NCBI GenBank assembly: GCA_964409165.1
Contig: CAYPCH010000009.1
Span: 1-52,121 of the forward strand
Reading direction: 5' to 3'
DNA length: 52,121 bases
DNA from: CAYPCH01 sp964409165
GTDB lineage: Bacteria > Bacillota > Clostridia > Acetivibrionales > Acetivibrionaceae
Part shown: positions 15,438-23,620 of the stretch, piece after piece
Layout of the letters: every line of letters starts with the position of its first letter
Numbering within the stretch: position 1 is the stretch's first letter
The notes under the pieces: generated by a model
What the model was told of the DNA's origin: nothing
Database searches by the model: none
The model's input: the letters and a program-made list of their open reading frames with translations, nothing else
Program-made: the position numbers and the translations under genes

Positions 15438-17813
15438 TTAATTTCCAAGTACAGTAACATTAAGTTCGATATCCTCGTCAGCGTTCTTCAAACAAGAATA
15501 ATCACTGTAAATAGGTTTCATATCTGCTACATCATTCCACTCAACAAATCTAAAATTGTCAATATCTACATTCACATTCGTATATGATGGCTTCAAACCC
15601 ATATAAATCATTGTTGCATTAACTTTCATTCCATTTATAGTATCTGGAATGTCAACAACTATTTCAACATCATTCCATTCGTTCACTTCAACTTTAACCG
15701 GATATTCTCTGCTTTGAAGAATCGCTGATGTAGCTTCTCCTATCATGTCGACATATAGATCAACTCTAAAGTAAAGCTGGGGATCGTTTTTACCTCTCAC
15801 TGAAGCTAACATCGAATAACTCCGATTCACCGAAGATTGTACACTCTTTTTATCATCAGAATAATAATTAGTAATAGGAATACGCGAAATAGGTCTTAAC
15901 AACACATCCTGCATGTTTGTATAAGAACGCCTTAACCTCATGAAGGCATTGCCATTTTTTTCACATAACCATAGTTTATCTTTATCATCCTCTAATATAT
16001 CCATGTGAATATTTCCCGAATTTTTGTCATCCGCCAATGTATCTTCAAAATGTCCCCATCCGAACAAATCACGACCAATGAACAGAGAATTATTCTTAAA
16101 TCCATCTCTAACATTCATATTCCCAGGCCAAAGGCAATTATTATCCAGTTGAATTATTTGATTCTTTTTAACAAATATATTCTTTTTAGTTTCTGGTGTC
16201 TGTTTTTCTATATATGCCAAACCGTTTTCAATTTTGATGTGTGCAGGTTTAGAGCCTTCGCTTCTTTCAATATGTCTGACTTCAATTGTATTGTTTACTT
16301 TTTCAGCAACAGCAGAGCGTTGACTCATATCCCATATCTTTCTTGATATGTTTCTAGCAGAAACATCAGTAACAGCACCAGGAACATAATTAACAATTTC
16401 TACTGGCACCATTTTTGCCTGAATCATTTTGTTGCCTTCCCATGTTGTGCGAAGAATTCCTGTAGAATATGTAGAGAAAAAGTTTTGATCAAAAACAAGA
16501 TTACCTAAGCTGAAAGCAATTAACTTGCCCTTATACCACTCCATTCCTTGCAAAACATGAGGATGGTGGGCAATTACGATATCTGCCCCTGCATCTATGC
16601 ACGCACGTGCACTATCTATAACTAATTTTGATGGCGCAGACGAATACTGGTATCCCGAATGAAGCTGAACTATGACTATATCGCTGTTTTTTCTTAATTC
16701 CTCTATTTGCCTGGTAGAATCATTAATTCTAAACTGTGCTGAACCTAACCTCCCATTTTGAACTGTCAAAAACTGTATGCCGGGAAATTCAGCCTCCAAG
16801 CTACTTTCTATTTGTGCAATTTCATAATCTGAAAGTTCTTTTTTTATTTCTGTATACCTTTTCCAGATTTCTCCTGGTCTATACTCACCTTCGGGTAAAC
16901 TCCAGTTTTGACTAGACCATGACCACTTTTTCTTGTCCCACAACCATTTATCATCCTCAGCAACATTACCGGGCATAATAGCGCTGTTATCAGGTAGACT
17001 ATCATTGATGACACTTCCGGTAACTGAAGTATAGGCTAAAGTTCCAATTCTAATATCATTTTTTGTCATTATATTAGGCTTATTTGAGTCATCATATGTT
17101 CCTGCACCTACATGGCTTATACCTGCGCCATCAAGATGCTTTATTGTATTTGTTACACCTTCATTTCCCCAATCTCTTGTATGGTTATTAGCCAAACAAA
17201 CCATATTAACATTTAATTCTTTTAGTGCATTTATACTCTCAACAAGGCTTTGTAAAAGGTATTTCTTACCTTTTAATGCATCAGACTCAGAAAAATCTCC
17301 AATGACCGATTCAAAATTAACAGATTGGTAGTCTCCGTCACTAAAAATGCGAGCAATGTTTTTTACAACATCTGTAGTTGTCATGCCGCTTTTATATAAT
17401 TCTTCGTATCGTCTACCAAACATAACATCGCCGCCAAAGTTAAGTACAACCCTGTTTTTATTAGACAAAAGAACTACTTCGATTTGTTTTCCATTGCTTT
17501 CATAACCTACAGGTAGAATTTCGGTTATATATCCATCCTTCATAATTTTTAAAACATCCGGAGAGTTTAAACTTATAACTGCTTTTCCTGAATTATCAGT
17601 AACGCTGAATTCTTTAGAAGATTCAATTTTTGCATTATCAATAGACTCACCATTTTCAGTAGATACAACAACAGTTACATTTATTTCAGGATAATTCTCA
17701 GGCATATTGGCAAACACAGAAATTAATAAAGAAGCAAAAACCAATATAATAGTTGCTATGGTAATAATAGTATTATTTTTGCTCTTAAAAATCCCCATCC
17801 ATTTTTTTATCAT
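15438..17813 (-). CDS. pgsA: CapA/PgsA-like poly-gamma-glutamate synthesis protein with C-terminal extension
   Basis: 791 residues. An N-terminal membrane anchor (~14-36) is followed by a small beta domain resembling a carboxypeptidase-regulatory fold (~43-115). Next is the CapA metallophosphatase-like domain (PF09587): NFGGDVMFGRRYEE with Asp129, NFESVIGDF, LANNHTRDWG, VQLHSGYQYSSAPSK, AHHPHVLQGMEWY and SLGNLVFDQ. About 250 further residues at the C-terminus look beta-rich and resemble a jelly-roll carbohydrate-binding domain (ending VNVDIDNFRFVEW). That makes the protein much longer than Bacillus PgsA (~380 residues). It acts outside the membrane with PgsB/PgsC in PGA synthesis or export. 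Its start overlaps the stop of the (EEQI)n gene as ATGA. Confidence 0.85.
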   Translation of the reverse strand: MIKKWMGIFKSKNNTIITIATIILVFASLLISVFANMPENYPEINVTVVVSTENGESIDNAKIESSKEFSVTDNSGKAVISLNSPDVLKIMKDGYITEILPVGYESNGKQIEVVLLSNKNRVVLNFGGDVMFGRRYEELYKSGMTTTDVVKNIARIFSDGDYQSVNFESVIGDFSESDALKGKKYLLQSLVESINALKELNVNMVCLANNHTRDWGNEGVTNTIKHLDGAGISHVGAGTYDDSNKPNIMTKNDIRIGTLAYTSVTGSVINDSLPDNSAIMPGNVAEDDKWLWDKKKWSWSSQNWSLPEGEYRPGEIWKRYTEIKKELSDYEIAQIESSLEAEFPGIQFLTVQNGRLGSAQFRINDSTRQIEELRKNSDIVIVQLHSGYQYSSAPSKLVIDSARACIDAGADIVIAHHPHVLQGMEWYKGKLIAFSLGNLVFDQNFFSTYSTGILRTTWEGNKMIQAKMVPVEIVNYVPGAVTDVSARNISRKIWDMSQRSAVAEKVNNTIEVRHIERSEGSKPAHIKIENGLAYIEKQTPETKKNIFVKKNQIIQLDNNCLWPGNMNVRDGFKNNSLFIGRDLFGWGHFEDTLADDKNSGNIHMDILEDDKDKLWLCEKNGNAFMRLRRSYTNMQDVLLRPISRIPITNYYSDDKKSVQSSVNRSYSMLASVRGKNDPQLYFRVDLYVDMIGEATSAILQSREYPVKVEVNEWNDVEIVVDIPDTINGMKVNATMIYMGLKPSYTNVNVDIDNFRFVEWNDVADMKPIYSDYSCLKNADEDIELNVTVLGN

Positions 17814-18947
17814 AACTTATTTTCCTTTTCCTTTAATAGTTTTTCCAATTCGTTTAACAAATCTTCCGGTGTTTCAAAGTCCTTTTTTAATATATCTTCT
17901 ATCTGTTCTTCTATCTGTTCTTCTATCTGTTCTTCTATCTGTTCTTCTATCTGTTCTTCTANNNNNNNNNNNNNNNNNNNNNNNNNNNNNNNNNNNNNNN
18001 NNNNNNNNNNNNNNNNNNNNNNNNNNNNNNNNNNNNNNNNNNNNNNNNNNNNNNNNNNNNNGTTCTTCTATCTGTTCTTCTATCTGTTCTTCTATCTGTT
18101 CTTCTATCTGTTCTTCCTTATTCTCTTTTATCTCATTACTCTCATTTACGTTATTCTTTTCTTGGCTTTCAGATAAGTCATCCTTATCAACATCTGATTT
18201 TTTTTCAGAGACATCGGCAGTATCTTCCTCTTTCACATTATTTTCTTTATTATTCTGTTCAAAACCTTTATCTGCTTGCTCAATACTCTCTTCTTTATCA
18301 ATTACTTCTTCATCCTGTACTATATTATTTTCTGATATATCTATATTACCTTTTGGTTGTTCAGTACTTTCTTCTATTTGCTTTGTATTAACGCTAGCTT
18401 GCTTCTCATTTTCTTCAATGCTCAAAACCGGCATTTCTTTATTATCTGTAGCTTTGCTAGCATCTGCTATAGCAAGATTGTCATTAGCTTTTTCATCTTT
18501 TTTGTTTGTAACATTTGTACTTTTCTTTGTAGGAATGCTTGCTTTTTTTTCTTTGTTCTTTTCGGATGAAATTATAGAACTGTCTTTTGTCTTTTCTTGT
18601 ATTCTTTTCGCTTCTTCATCATTGAGTAGCATGTTTTGCGAACTTGAGCCATTTGAATTTAAAACATAAGTTTCGGGTTGTATTTTTTCACTATACGATT
18701 CATTAACTAAATCCTTTGAAGGTTCAACATTACCTGCAATAGCATTTGCTGCAGGGATTTCTTCATTGTATAATACTACAACTTGTCCTTCCATATCATT
18801 TTGAGAAGAAGCAAAATTATTGTAAGTTACTAGAGCACTAAGCATTACAACAGTTACTACTGTGAGTACTATAGAGTGCATTCTTGTATGCCTCTTCATT
18901 ATTTTAACAAAACAAAGATACCTTTCTTTTGAATTCATTTTCTTCAT
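17810..18947 (-). CDS. Membrane-anchored Glu-rich (EEQI)n repeat protein of the PGA operon
   Basis: Start ATG at 18947 with an AAGGTGA ribosome site. Layout: short basic N-terminus, one membrane segment (~residues 25-43), a low-complexity Lys/Glu/Asn/Ser-rich region (~50-285), then tandem EEQI tetrapeptides coded by a 12-base unit and interrupted by a 100-N gap. Beyond the gap the correct frame continues as EEQI repeats, then EDILKKDFETPEDLLNELE, ending at TGA 17810, which overlaps the capA ATG. Placing 100 bases in the gap shifts this frame and gives a false Arg-rich end at 17874, so the gap must be a multiple of 3. Ile every fourth residue suggests one long helix. I know no family. The position suggests a PGA-related surface or scaffold role (inference). 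Confidence 0.75.
17901..18117. repeat. 12-base tandem repeat (EEQI codons) spanning an assembly gap
   Basis: The unit is GAAGAACAGATA on the minus strand. Five perfect units are visible left of the gap and four right of it, plus partial copies. Units of 12 keep the frame, so copy number can vary without inactivating the gene. Confidence 0.9.
17962..18061. other. Assembly gap (100 N) inside the 12-base repeat
   Basis: Exactly 100 N, a conventional placeholder. If the repeat is perfect, the true length is 3 plus a multiple of 12, for example 99. 100 itself breaks the frame. Confidence 0.95.
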
Positions 18948-19134
18948 TATACTTCACCTTTTCTCTTTATATTTATCGCTAGAACACTGAATAGATTTAG
19001 AGTATAACAATATGCCATACTCCAAATTTATTCAGACATATGTATTTACATATATCATTTTAAGGAAAGGATTAATACCAACTATTCCCAGCGAGGCAAC
19101 TAAATCTACTTAACAAACAACTCACTTTTAAATA

Positions 19135-19911
19135 TTACTTATTTTCTAAATTTTCCATTATAACCTCGGCTTTTGGCCAACTGGAGCTAAGGGCATCATC
19201 AATTGCCTCTACAAAAGAACTAAACTTCTTTTTATCTGAAAGCAACATATCTCTTGTAGCTTTTGAAACTCCTATCTGAACTCCTCCAAGCCTGTATTTA
19301 TCAAAAATAGGTTTGTTTTTGTTAACTATGTTGCTGTCCAACACACCTAAAATACGCTCAGGTATACTATCATCGGTGTCTGTTACAGCAAATCCTGCTT
19401 CTTTAAGATGTAACCCTACAAGTCTTGCCATCAATCTATTTTGTCCTCCAATATACACTATATTGTAATCTTCTTTTGTACCGATTATCGATACAGCATT
19501 ATTGGAATTGGACACTAGATTTACAGCTGTAGGCTCGTCAAACTTATTTGAAGTAATATGTAATGACAAATTGTTTTCCTTTTTTATTCCTTCAAACAAG
19601 TAGCTATTGTATTTGTCCTTTGCACAAAGGGCATTTACAATTTCTGATGTGCCTTTGCTTATCAGACCTCCATGCAGGGTAAATACTGTTATGTTTTTAG
19701 AGTTGTCTTTATACGACATAGTATAATCAAGACCTTCAACTTCATTTTCACTTAGTTCAAAAAAGCTTGAATAATTGCCTATCTGATCAGGATTTTCATA
19801 ATATGCTCTATTCGCACTACTCAATAGACTTGTACTAAAAAGCAATCCGAACACTAAAACAGAAGAAACTATTGTTTTTAACGTCCGATTCTTCGTATTC
19901 TTTAAGTACAT
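19135..19911 (-). CDS. PGA-hydrolase-family paralogue lacking active-site residues (probable pseudoenzyme)
   Basis: 258 residues with a signal peptide or anchor (~10-33) and the same PghP/YjqB fold as the 14603 gene: TLHGGLISKGTSEI, LHITSNKFDEPTAVNLV, IVYIGGQNRLMARLV and GGVQIGVSKATRDML. Set against its intact paralogue, His80 remains, but the Glu of HGGxIE is Ser85, the His of SIHG is Ile143 and the Glu of GVQLE is Gly214. Three of four conserved polar positions are lost while the fold motifs remain, so it is probably inactive but still able to bind PGA (inference). AAGGGGG ribosome site before the ATG at 19911. It lies 41 bases after pgsC and upstream of the (EEQI)n gene, inside the synthesis operon. 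Confidence 0.8.
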   Translation of the reverse strand: MYLKNTKNRTLKTIVSSVLVFGLLFSTSLLSSANRAYYENPDQIGNYSSFFELSENEVEGLDYTMSYKDNSKNITVFTLHGGLISKGTSEIVNALCAKDKYNSYLFEGIKKENNLSLHITSNKFDEPTAVNLVSNSNNAVSIIGTKEDYNIVYIGGQNRLMARLVGLHLKEAGFAVTDTDDSIPERILGVLDSNIVNKNKPIFDKYRLGGVQIGVSKATRDMLLSDKKKFSSFVEAIDDALSSSWPKAEVIMENLENK

Positions 19912-19952
19912 TATTAAATTCCCCCTTTCTTATGAAAGTAATAATTAATTGT

Positions 19953-20405
19953 TTAGAAAAAACGAATAACACCCATACTAAGTGAAAATGTTACCAATGT
20001 CAAAATCGCCGTACTGGAAATAGTTGGTATTAACCCTTGCCTTTGTATCGTATTTGCTATTAAACCAGGTACAACAATTCCTACTGCAGACAATTCCACT
20101 ATGTCAGAGAACATGTCCGGCAATAAAAACATGAGTGCCATTTTTAACAATATTCCAACTGCAATCATTGCTGTGAATTTGCGTTTTCCGTATAGTATAG
20201 TTACCTTTCCGATTACGAATACCACAAGAATATATGTAGCAAGACTTATCAACAATAATGTTAATAACGCTACATAATTTCCGGAACTCAAAGCAATATA
20301 TCCCGGTACAACCAATCCTGCCGGCATAACTCCTGTAATTTCCGTAAATAAAAGGCTTAATAATACGCTTATCATCATTGTTATTGCAATATTTGTTGCT
20401 AACAA
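19953..20405 (-). CDS. pgsC: Poly-gamma-glutamate synthase membrane subunit PgsC/CapC
   Basis: 150 residues, the normal length, with four or five membrane segments. It matches CapC/PgsC: ITGVMPAGLVVPGYIALSSGN near the N-terminus and VGIVVPGLIANTIQRQGLIPT near the C-terminus. The start is TTG at 20405, supported by GGAGGAGG. PgsC is the membrane partner of the PgsB ligase. It lies 233 bases after pgsB, an unusually large gap containing dyad-like sites. Confidence 0.92.
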   Translation of the reverse strand: MLATNIAITMMISVLLSLLFTEITGVMPAGLVVPGYIALSSGNYVALLTLLLISLATYILVVFVIGKVTILYGKRKFTAMIAVGILLKMALMFLLPDMFSDIVELSAVGIVVPGLIANTIQRQGLIPTISSTAILTLVTFSLSMGVIRFF

Positions 20406-20536
20406 AATAATCCTCCTCCCTTATGTTTTATATTTTTAATCTATCTTAAGACAATATGCCTTAATTTCCTACAATTACTGTTCTATATCGAATGCGATAA
20501 AGATTTTACATTGCACTTCAATTTCCCTAGTACAAC

Positions 20537-20580
20537 CATCACAAAAACTATTTTTTCAATTTAGAATTATTTTCGTGACT
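20537..20580. promoter_or_regulatory. Two degenerate copies of the conserved dyad between pgsB and pgsC
   Basis: CATCACAAAAACTATT (20537-20552) and AATTATTTTCGTGACT (20565-20580) each match the dyad at about 13 of 16 positions, the second in reverse orientation. They lie 130-175 bases upstream of pgsC in the 233-base pgsB-pgsC gap, so pgsC may have its own control point. Confidence 0.35.
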
Positions 20581-20638
20581 AATATACTCATAACTACTAA
20601 ATTAATTATATAAAACAACATTAATCAATCTGCATTTA

Positions 20639-21856
20639 TTAAGCTATCATTGATTTACCGGAAGATTTTTGTTTTCCATCATTTACAACATCAGTATAAT
20701 CATGTTCCTCTATTAATTCGGCAACCTCTTCTCCGCCACCGTGAATATTCCCCACCGAGTAAATAATTCTGTTGCTGGAATATCCTTTAATATTTTCAAA
20801 CACTTCCTCAGGAGACATTCCTTCAAGATTTATATATTTTTTAGGTTTGATTTGACCCTTATTGACAGCATCAGTAACAGGTTTTACACTTTCCCCCATA
20901 ACAACCAGCACATCTATTTCCATATGAGGCAAAACATCCTCTGCAAACTGTATAGTTCTATCCACCCGATCCGGACGGCAGTTTAAAAGAACCAAAGGAT
21001 CTTTGGTATTATATCCTATACTTTTTATATGACTCCATATGAATAAAGTAGAATTTGGGTCGTTAGCTGCAAAAGCATTTACGAAAAAAGACTTTTCAGT
21101 ACCTTTAAGCTCATGTATTTTCAATGCGCCCGGGTCACTGTTTGCTCCTAACATCCCCCTAAGAGCTGTTCGTTTATCTATTTCCAATGCTTCTGCTACC
21201 GCAAGAGCAATAGATACATTTTCCGGAAAAAGAACATAACCGAATTCACTCAGAAAGTTTTCAGGTATTTTTGATTCATCTGCTATTATTGTCTTTGTAT
21301 TTCTTTTTTTAGCCTCTTTTATAAAATAATCGTCATACTTGCTGTGTGTAATAATCAGGTGACCATTATAAGGAATTGTTGCAGTGAAGGATTCTGCGAT
21401 AAAATCTAATGTTGGACCGCACAAGTCCAAGTGATCCTCTCTTACATTGACAATGACTCCTACGTTTGCCTTAAGCAGTTTTTCCTGAAACACAATCTGA
21501 TAATCCGGATTTACAGCCATACATTCAGAAACGAAAGCGTCTGAACCAAGTTTTGATACCTCTTTCAGAACTTTTTTCTGTTCGATTATATTGGCACCTA
21601 ATGGTCCTCTTTTTATCGGTTTTTCTTCTTTTTTGTACCAAAAGATAATTCTAGCGCTTGTCCCAGTGGTTTTCCCAATCACCTTGTAATTCGCTTCCTT
21701 AAGGACACCTGTAATTAAACGTGTTACGGTAGACTTGCCTCTGGTTCCATTTACATTAACTCTGATCTTTAAAGCATTTAACCTCTTATTGTGGTTATAT
21801 TGCTCAATAATACCCAAAAGCAAAACGAAAAGGAAAAGTAGTATAACAAAAATCAT
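20639..21856 (-). CDS. pgsB: Poly-gamma-glutamate synthase ligase PgsB/CapB
   Basis: 405 residues from the ATG at 21856. A TTG further up at 21874 would start inside the GGAGGG ribosome site, so I reject it. An N-terminal membrane segment (2-17) is followed by an ATP-dependent amide-ligase domain of the Mur-ligase type, with the P-loop VNGTRGKST (~residues 35-43). Other motifs: VSECMAVNPDYQ, VNVREDHLD, NAFAANDPNST and NCRPDRVDRT. The enzyme polymerises glutamate through the gamma-carboxylate at the membrane with PgsC. It is the first gene of the operon. Confidence 0.94.
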   Translation of the reverse strand: MIFVILLFLFVLLLGIIEQYNHNKRLNALKIRVNVNGTRGKSTVTRLITGVLKEANYKVIGKTTGTSARIIFWYKKEEKPIKRGPLGANIIEQKKVLKEVSKLGSDAFVSECMAVNPDYQIVFQEKLLKANVGVIVNVREDHLDLCGPTLDFIAESFTATIPYNGHLIITHSKYDDYFIKEAKKRNTKTIIADESKIPENFLSEFGYVLFPENVSIALAVAEALEIDKRTALRGMLGANSDPGALKIHELKGTEKSFFVNAFAANDPNSTLFIWSHIKSIGYNTKDPLVLLNCRPDRVDRTIQFAEDVLPHMEIDVLVVMGESVKPVTDAVNKGQIKPKKYINLEGMSPEEVFENIKGYSSNRIIYSVGNIHGGGEEVAELIEEHDYTDVVNDGKQKSSGKSMIA

Positions 21857-22556
21857 GTCTGAATCGCCCTCCAAATAGTAAAATTAAAAGCAAACAAGTT
21901 AGCAATCTACAAAGCTCTTATTATTACAAACATTCCTTTAACACTATATCTTTGTGAATCTTTCAAAGGTATTTCAAACAGCTAAAAATGAAATCTTTTC
22001 CTTTACAGTGCCTTAAAACTGTATTGAGTGGCACTAATTTAAGCTGATATATAGAAGCAGTACTTTTCTTTTATAATGCAAACTACTGCACATTTTAACT
22101 CACCGCAGTACATTTTTGTTATTTGAAAGCAATCTGCATTAATTATTGTATCACACCTAATATTATGAATGCAATGCAAACTTAACATTTCTTTAAAAAA
22201 CTTGCTTTTCAAAATATTTGTTTCACATATTTATTTATATAAATCACAAAAATGATTCTACATTTAAAATTTCGATTGCATGATATTGCATTAATGAAAT
22301 TGAAGCACAATGTTAAATTCTTATTGCATTGAATATAGTATTATGAAAAGAAAACTAATATGAAACCTAAAAAATAATTTTATGTGTTACTATGTGTTAT
22401 ATTACATACTAAGTAAATAGTTGTAAAATAGTAAAGTGATAATATGTAAACCTCTTGCTATAATATACTATCAGATACAATACCTTAAATGCAATACCTA
22501 ATTTAAAAAAAGTAAAAAAATTTATAAAAAACTTTTTTGTTCTGTTACGAGACTGG
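21857..22556. other. Long AT-rich region upstream of pgsB
   Basis: About 700 bases without a gene. It holds the dyad at 22242-22257 and a weak A/T hairpin (AAAAAAAGT 22505-22513 with ACTTTTTT 22531-22538) just after the DUF624 stop, possibly its terminator. The long leader before pgsB, like that before the CBM/vWA gene, suggests elaborate control. I see nothing else I can name. Confidence 0.55.
22242..22257. promoter_or_regulatory. Conserved 16-bp dyad upstream of pgsB
   Basis: AATCACAAAAATGATT is a perfect AATCA-N6-TGATT inverted repeat ~385 bases upstream of pgsB. The following ~60 bases resemble those after the 9387 site (TGATTCTACATT here, TGATTCCACATT there), so the homology extends beyond the dyad. 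Confidence 0.5.
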
Positions 22557-23375
22557 TTATTCCTGCTTAATCATGTATTTTTCCAGTGTAGGATATACAA
22601 AAAAATTAGTAATAAATCCGATAGTGCTCACGGTAATTATGGGAAATAGCATAATGGCAATAACAGGAAACACTAAGAAAGGTATTGCCGAAAGCACAAC
22701 ACACAACAGCAAAATCCCTGCATTTTTAAAAAACTTTACAGTTGCAAAAATAAATGCATTTTTATATATGTCCTTCAATGAAAGCTTAAAAGTAACAAGC
22801 ATAGGATAGATATATAAATGCATCATTAAAAAAACCAAGAAAAGTAATGTTACAAAATACATGGATATTGATATTAACAAATTGTTTATGCCTACATTTA
22901 TATAAATGTAAATATCTGCAAAGACAATAAGCACAACAAAAAAATCGATTACTGATATTAGTAAACCCTGTTTAAAATTTTTTAATGAATGTTCTTTAAA
23001 ATCAGACCAGATAAACACATGTTCCTGCTTGGTGTAGTTTCTCAGAGCATATGTAAAGCCAGCCTGTACCGGTCCTGTTGTGATTATCGGAATACTTAAA
23101 AATACTGCACTAAAGGCAAAAAAGATACTGGTTTTAAAAAACGTTCCTCCTGCCAAAAGGTTCTGAAAAGTGCTGAAAAATACAACAAACAGAATAATTA
23201 TCGGCAATAAAGTCGGTATATTAAACATAGTGAAAAGCATGTTGAGTTTTACAAGATCCCAAAATCTTCTTGTGTATAATTGAAAAAATACAATTATCCT
23301 CGGTTTTGGAGGCTCATCTTTAGGCACCCCTGGTCCGGGCTTATTATAATTGATAAAACTGAATATACCCCCCAT
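22557..23375 (-). CDS. DUF624 (YesL-like) membrane protein
   Basis: 272 residues with six or so membrane segments. The YesL/DUF624 pattern is visible: FWDLVKLNMLFTMFNIPTLLP (~38-58), IITTGPVQAGFTYALRNYTKQEHVFIWSDFKEHSLKNFKQG and a C-terminal PTLEKYMIKQE. Such proteins commonly accompany sugar ABC transporters and glycosidases, but their biochemical role is not known. AAGGGGAAG ribosome site before the ATG at 23375. It lies 245 bases after the GH2 gene on the same strand. Confidence 0.82.
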   Translation of the reverse strand: MGGIFSFINYNKPGPGVPKDEPPKPRIIVFFQLYTRRFWDLVKLNMLFTMFNIPTLLPIIILFVVFFSTFQNLLAGGTFFKTSIFFAFSAVFLSIPIITTGPVQAGFTYALRNYTKQEHVFIWSDFKEHSLKNFKQGLLISVIDFFVVLIVFADIYIYINVGINNLLISISMYFVTLLFLVFLMMHLYIYPMLVTFKLSLKDIYKNAFIFATVKFFKNAGILLLCVVLSAIPFLVFPVIAIMLFPIITVSTIGFITNFFVYPTLEKYMIKQE

Positions 23376-23620
23376 ATGCTCTTCCCCTTACTAATAATTC
23401 ATTGCTATCACATTTTTATATACTACTATATTTTATACATTAATTCAATTAAGGAATATGTGAAATATTACTTATACTATATCTCGTCGCTATTAGGCAT
23501 CAAATAAGCGTTAATAGAAAATAGGAGTGGATGTTATATTTTCACAATTCCTAATATATACATACAGTAATCATTTTTTGTCTAATCAGTAGTTCACTCA
23601 CTAGTTTTCTCAGTAGTTAT

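Noticed and set aside
17901..18117. Possible CRISPR array
   Set aside because: Units are 12 bases with no spacers and code for EEQI. It is a coding tandem repeat.
17707..18669. Plus-strand 320-codon frame through the 12-base repeat
   Set aside because: It is the antisense of the (EEQI)n gene. Open only because the repeat lacks stops in that frame.
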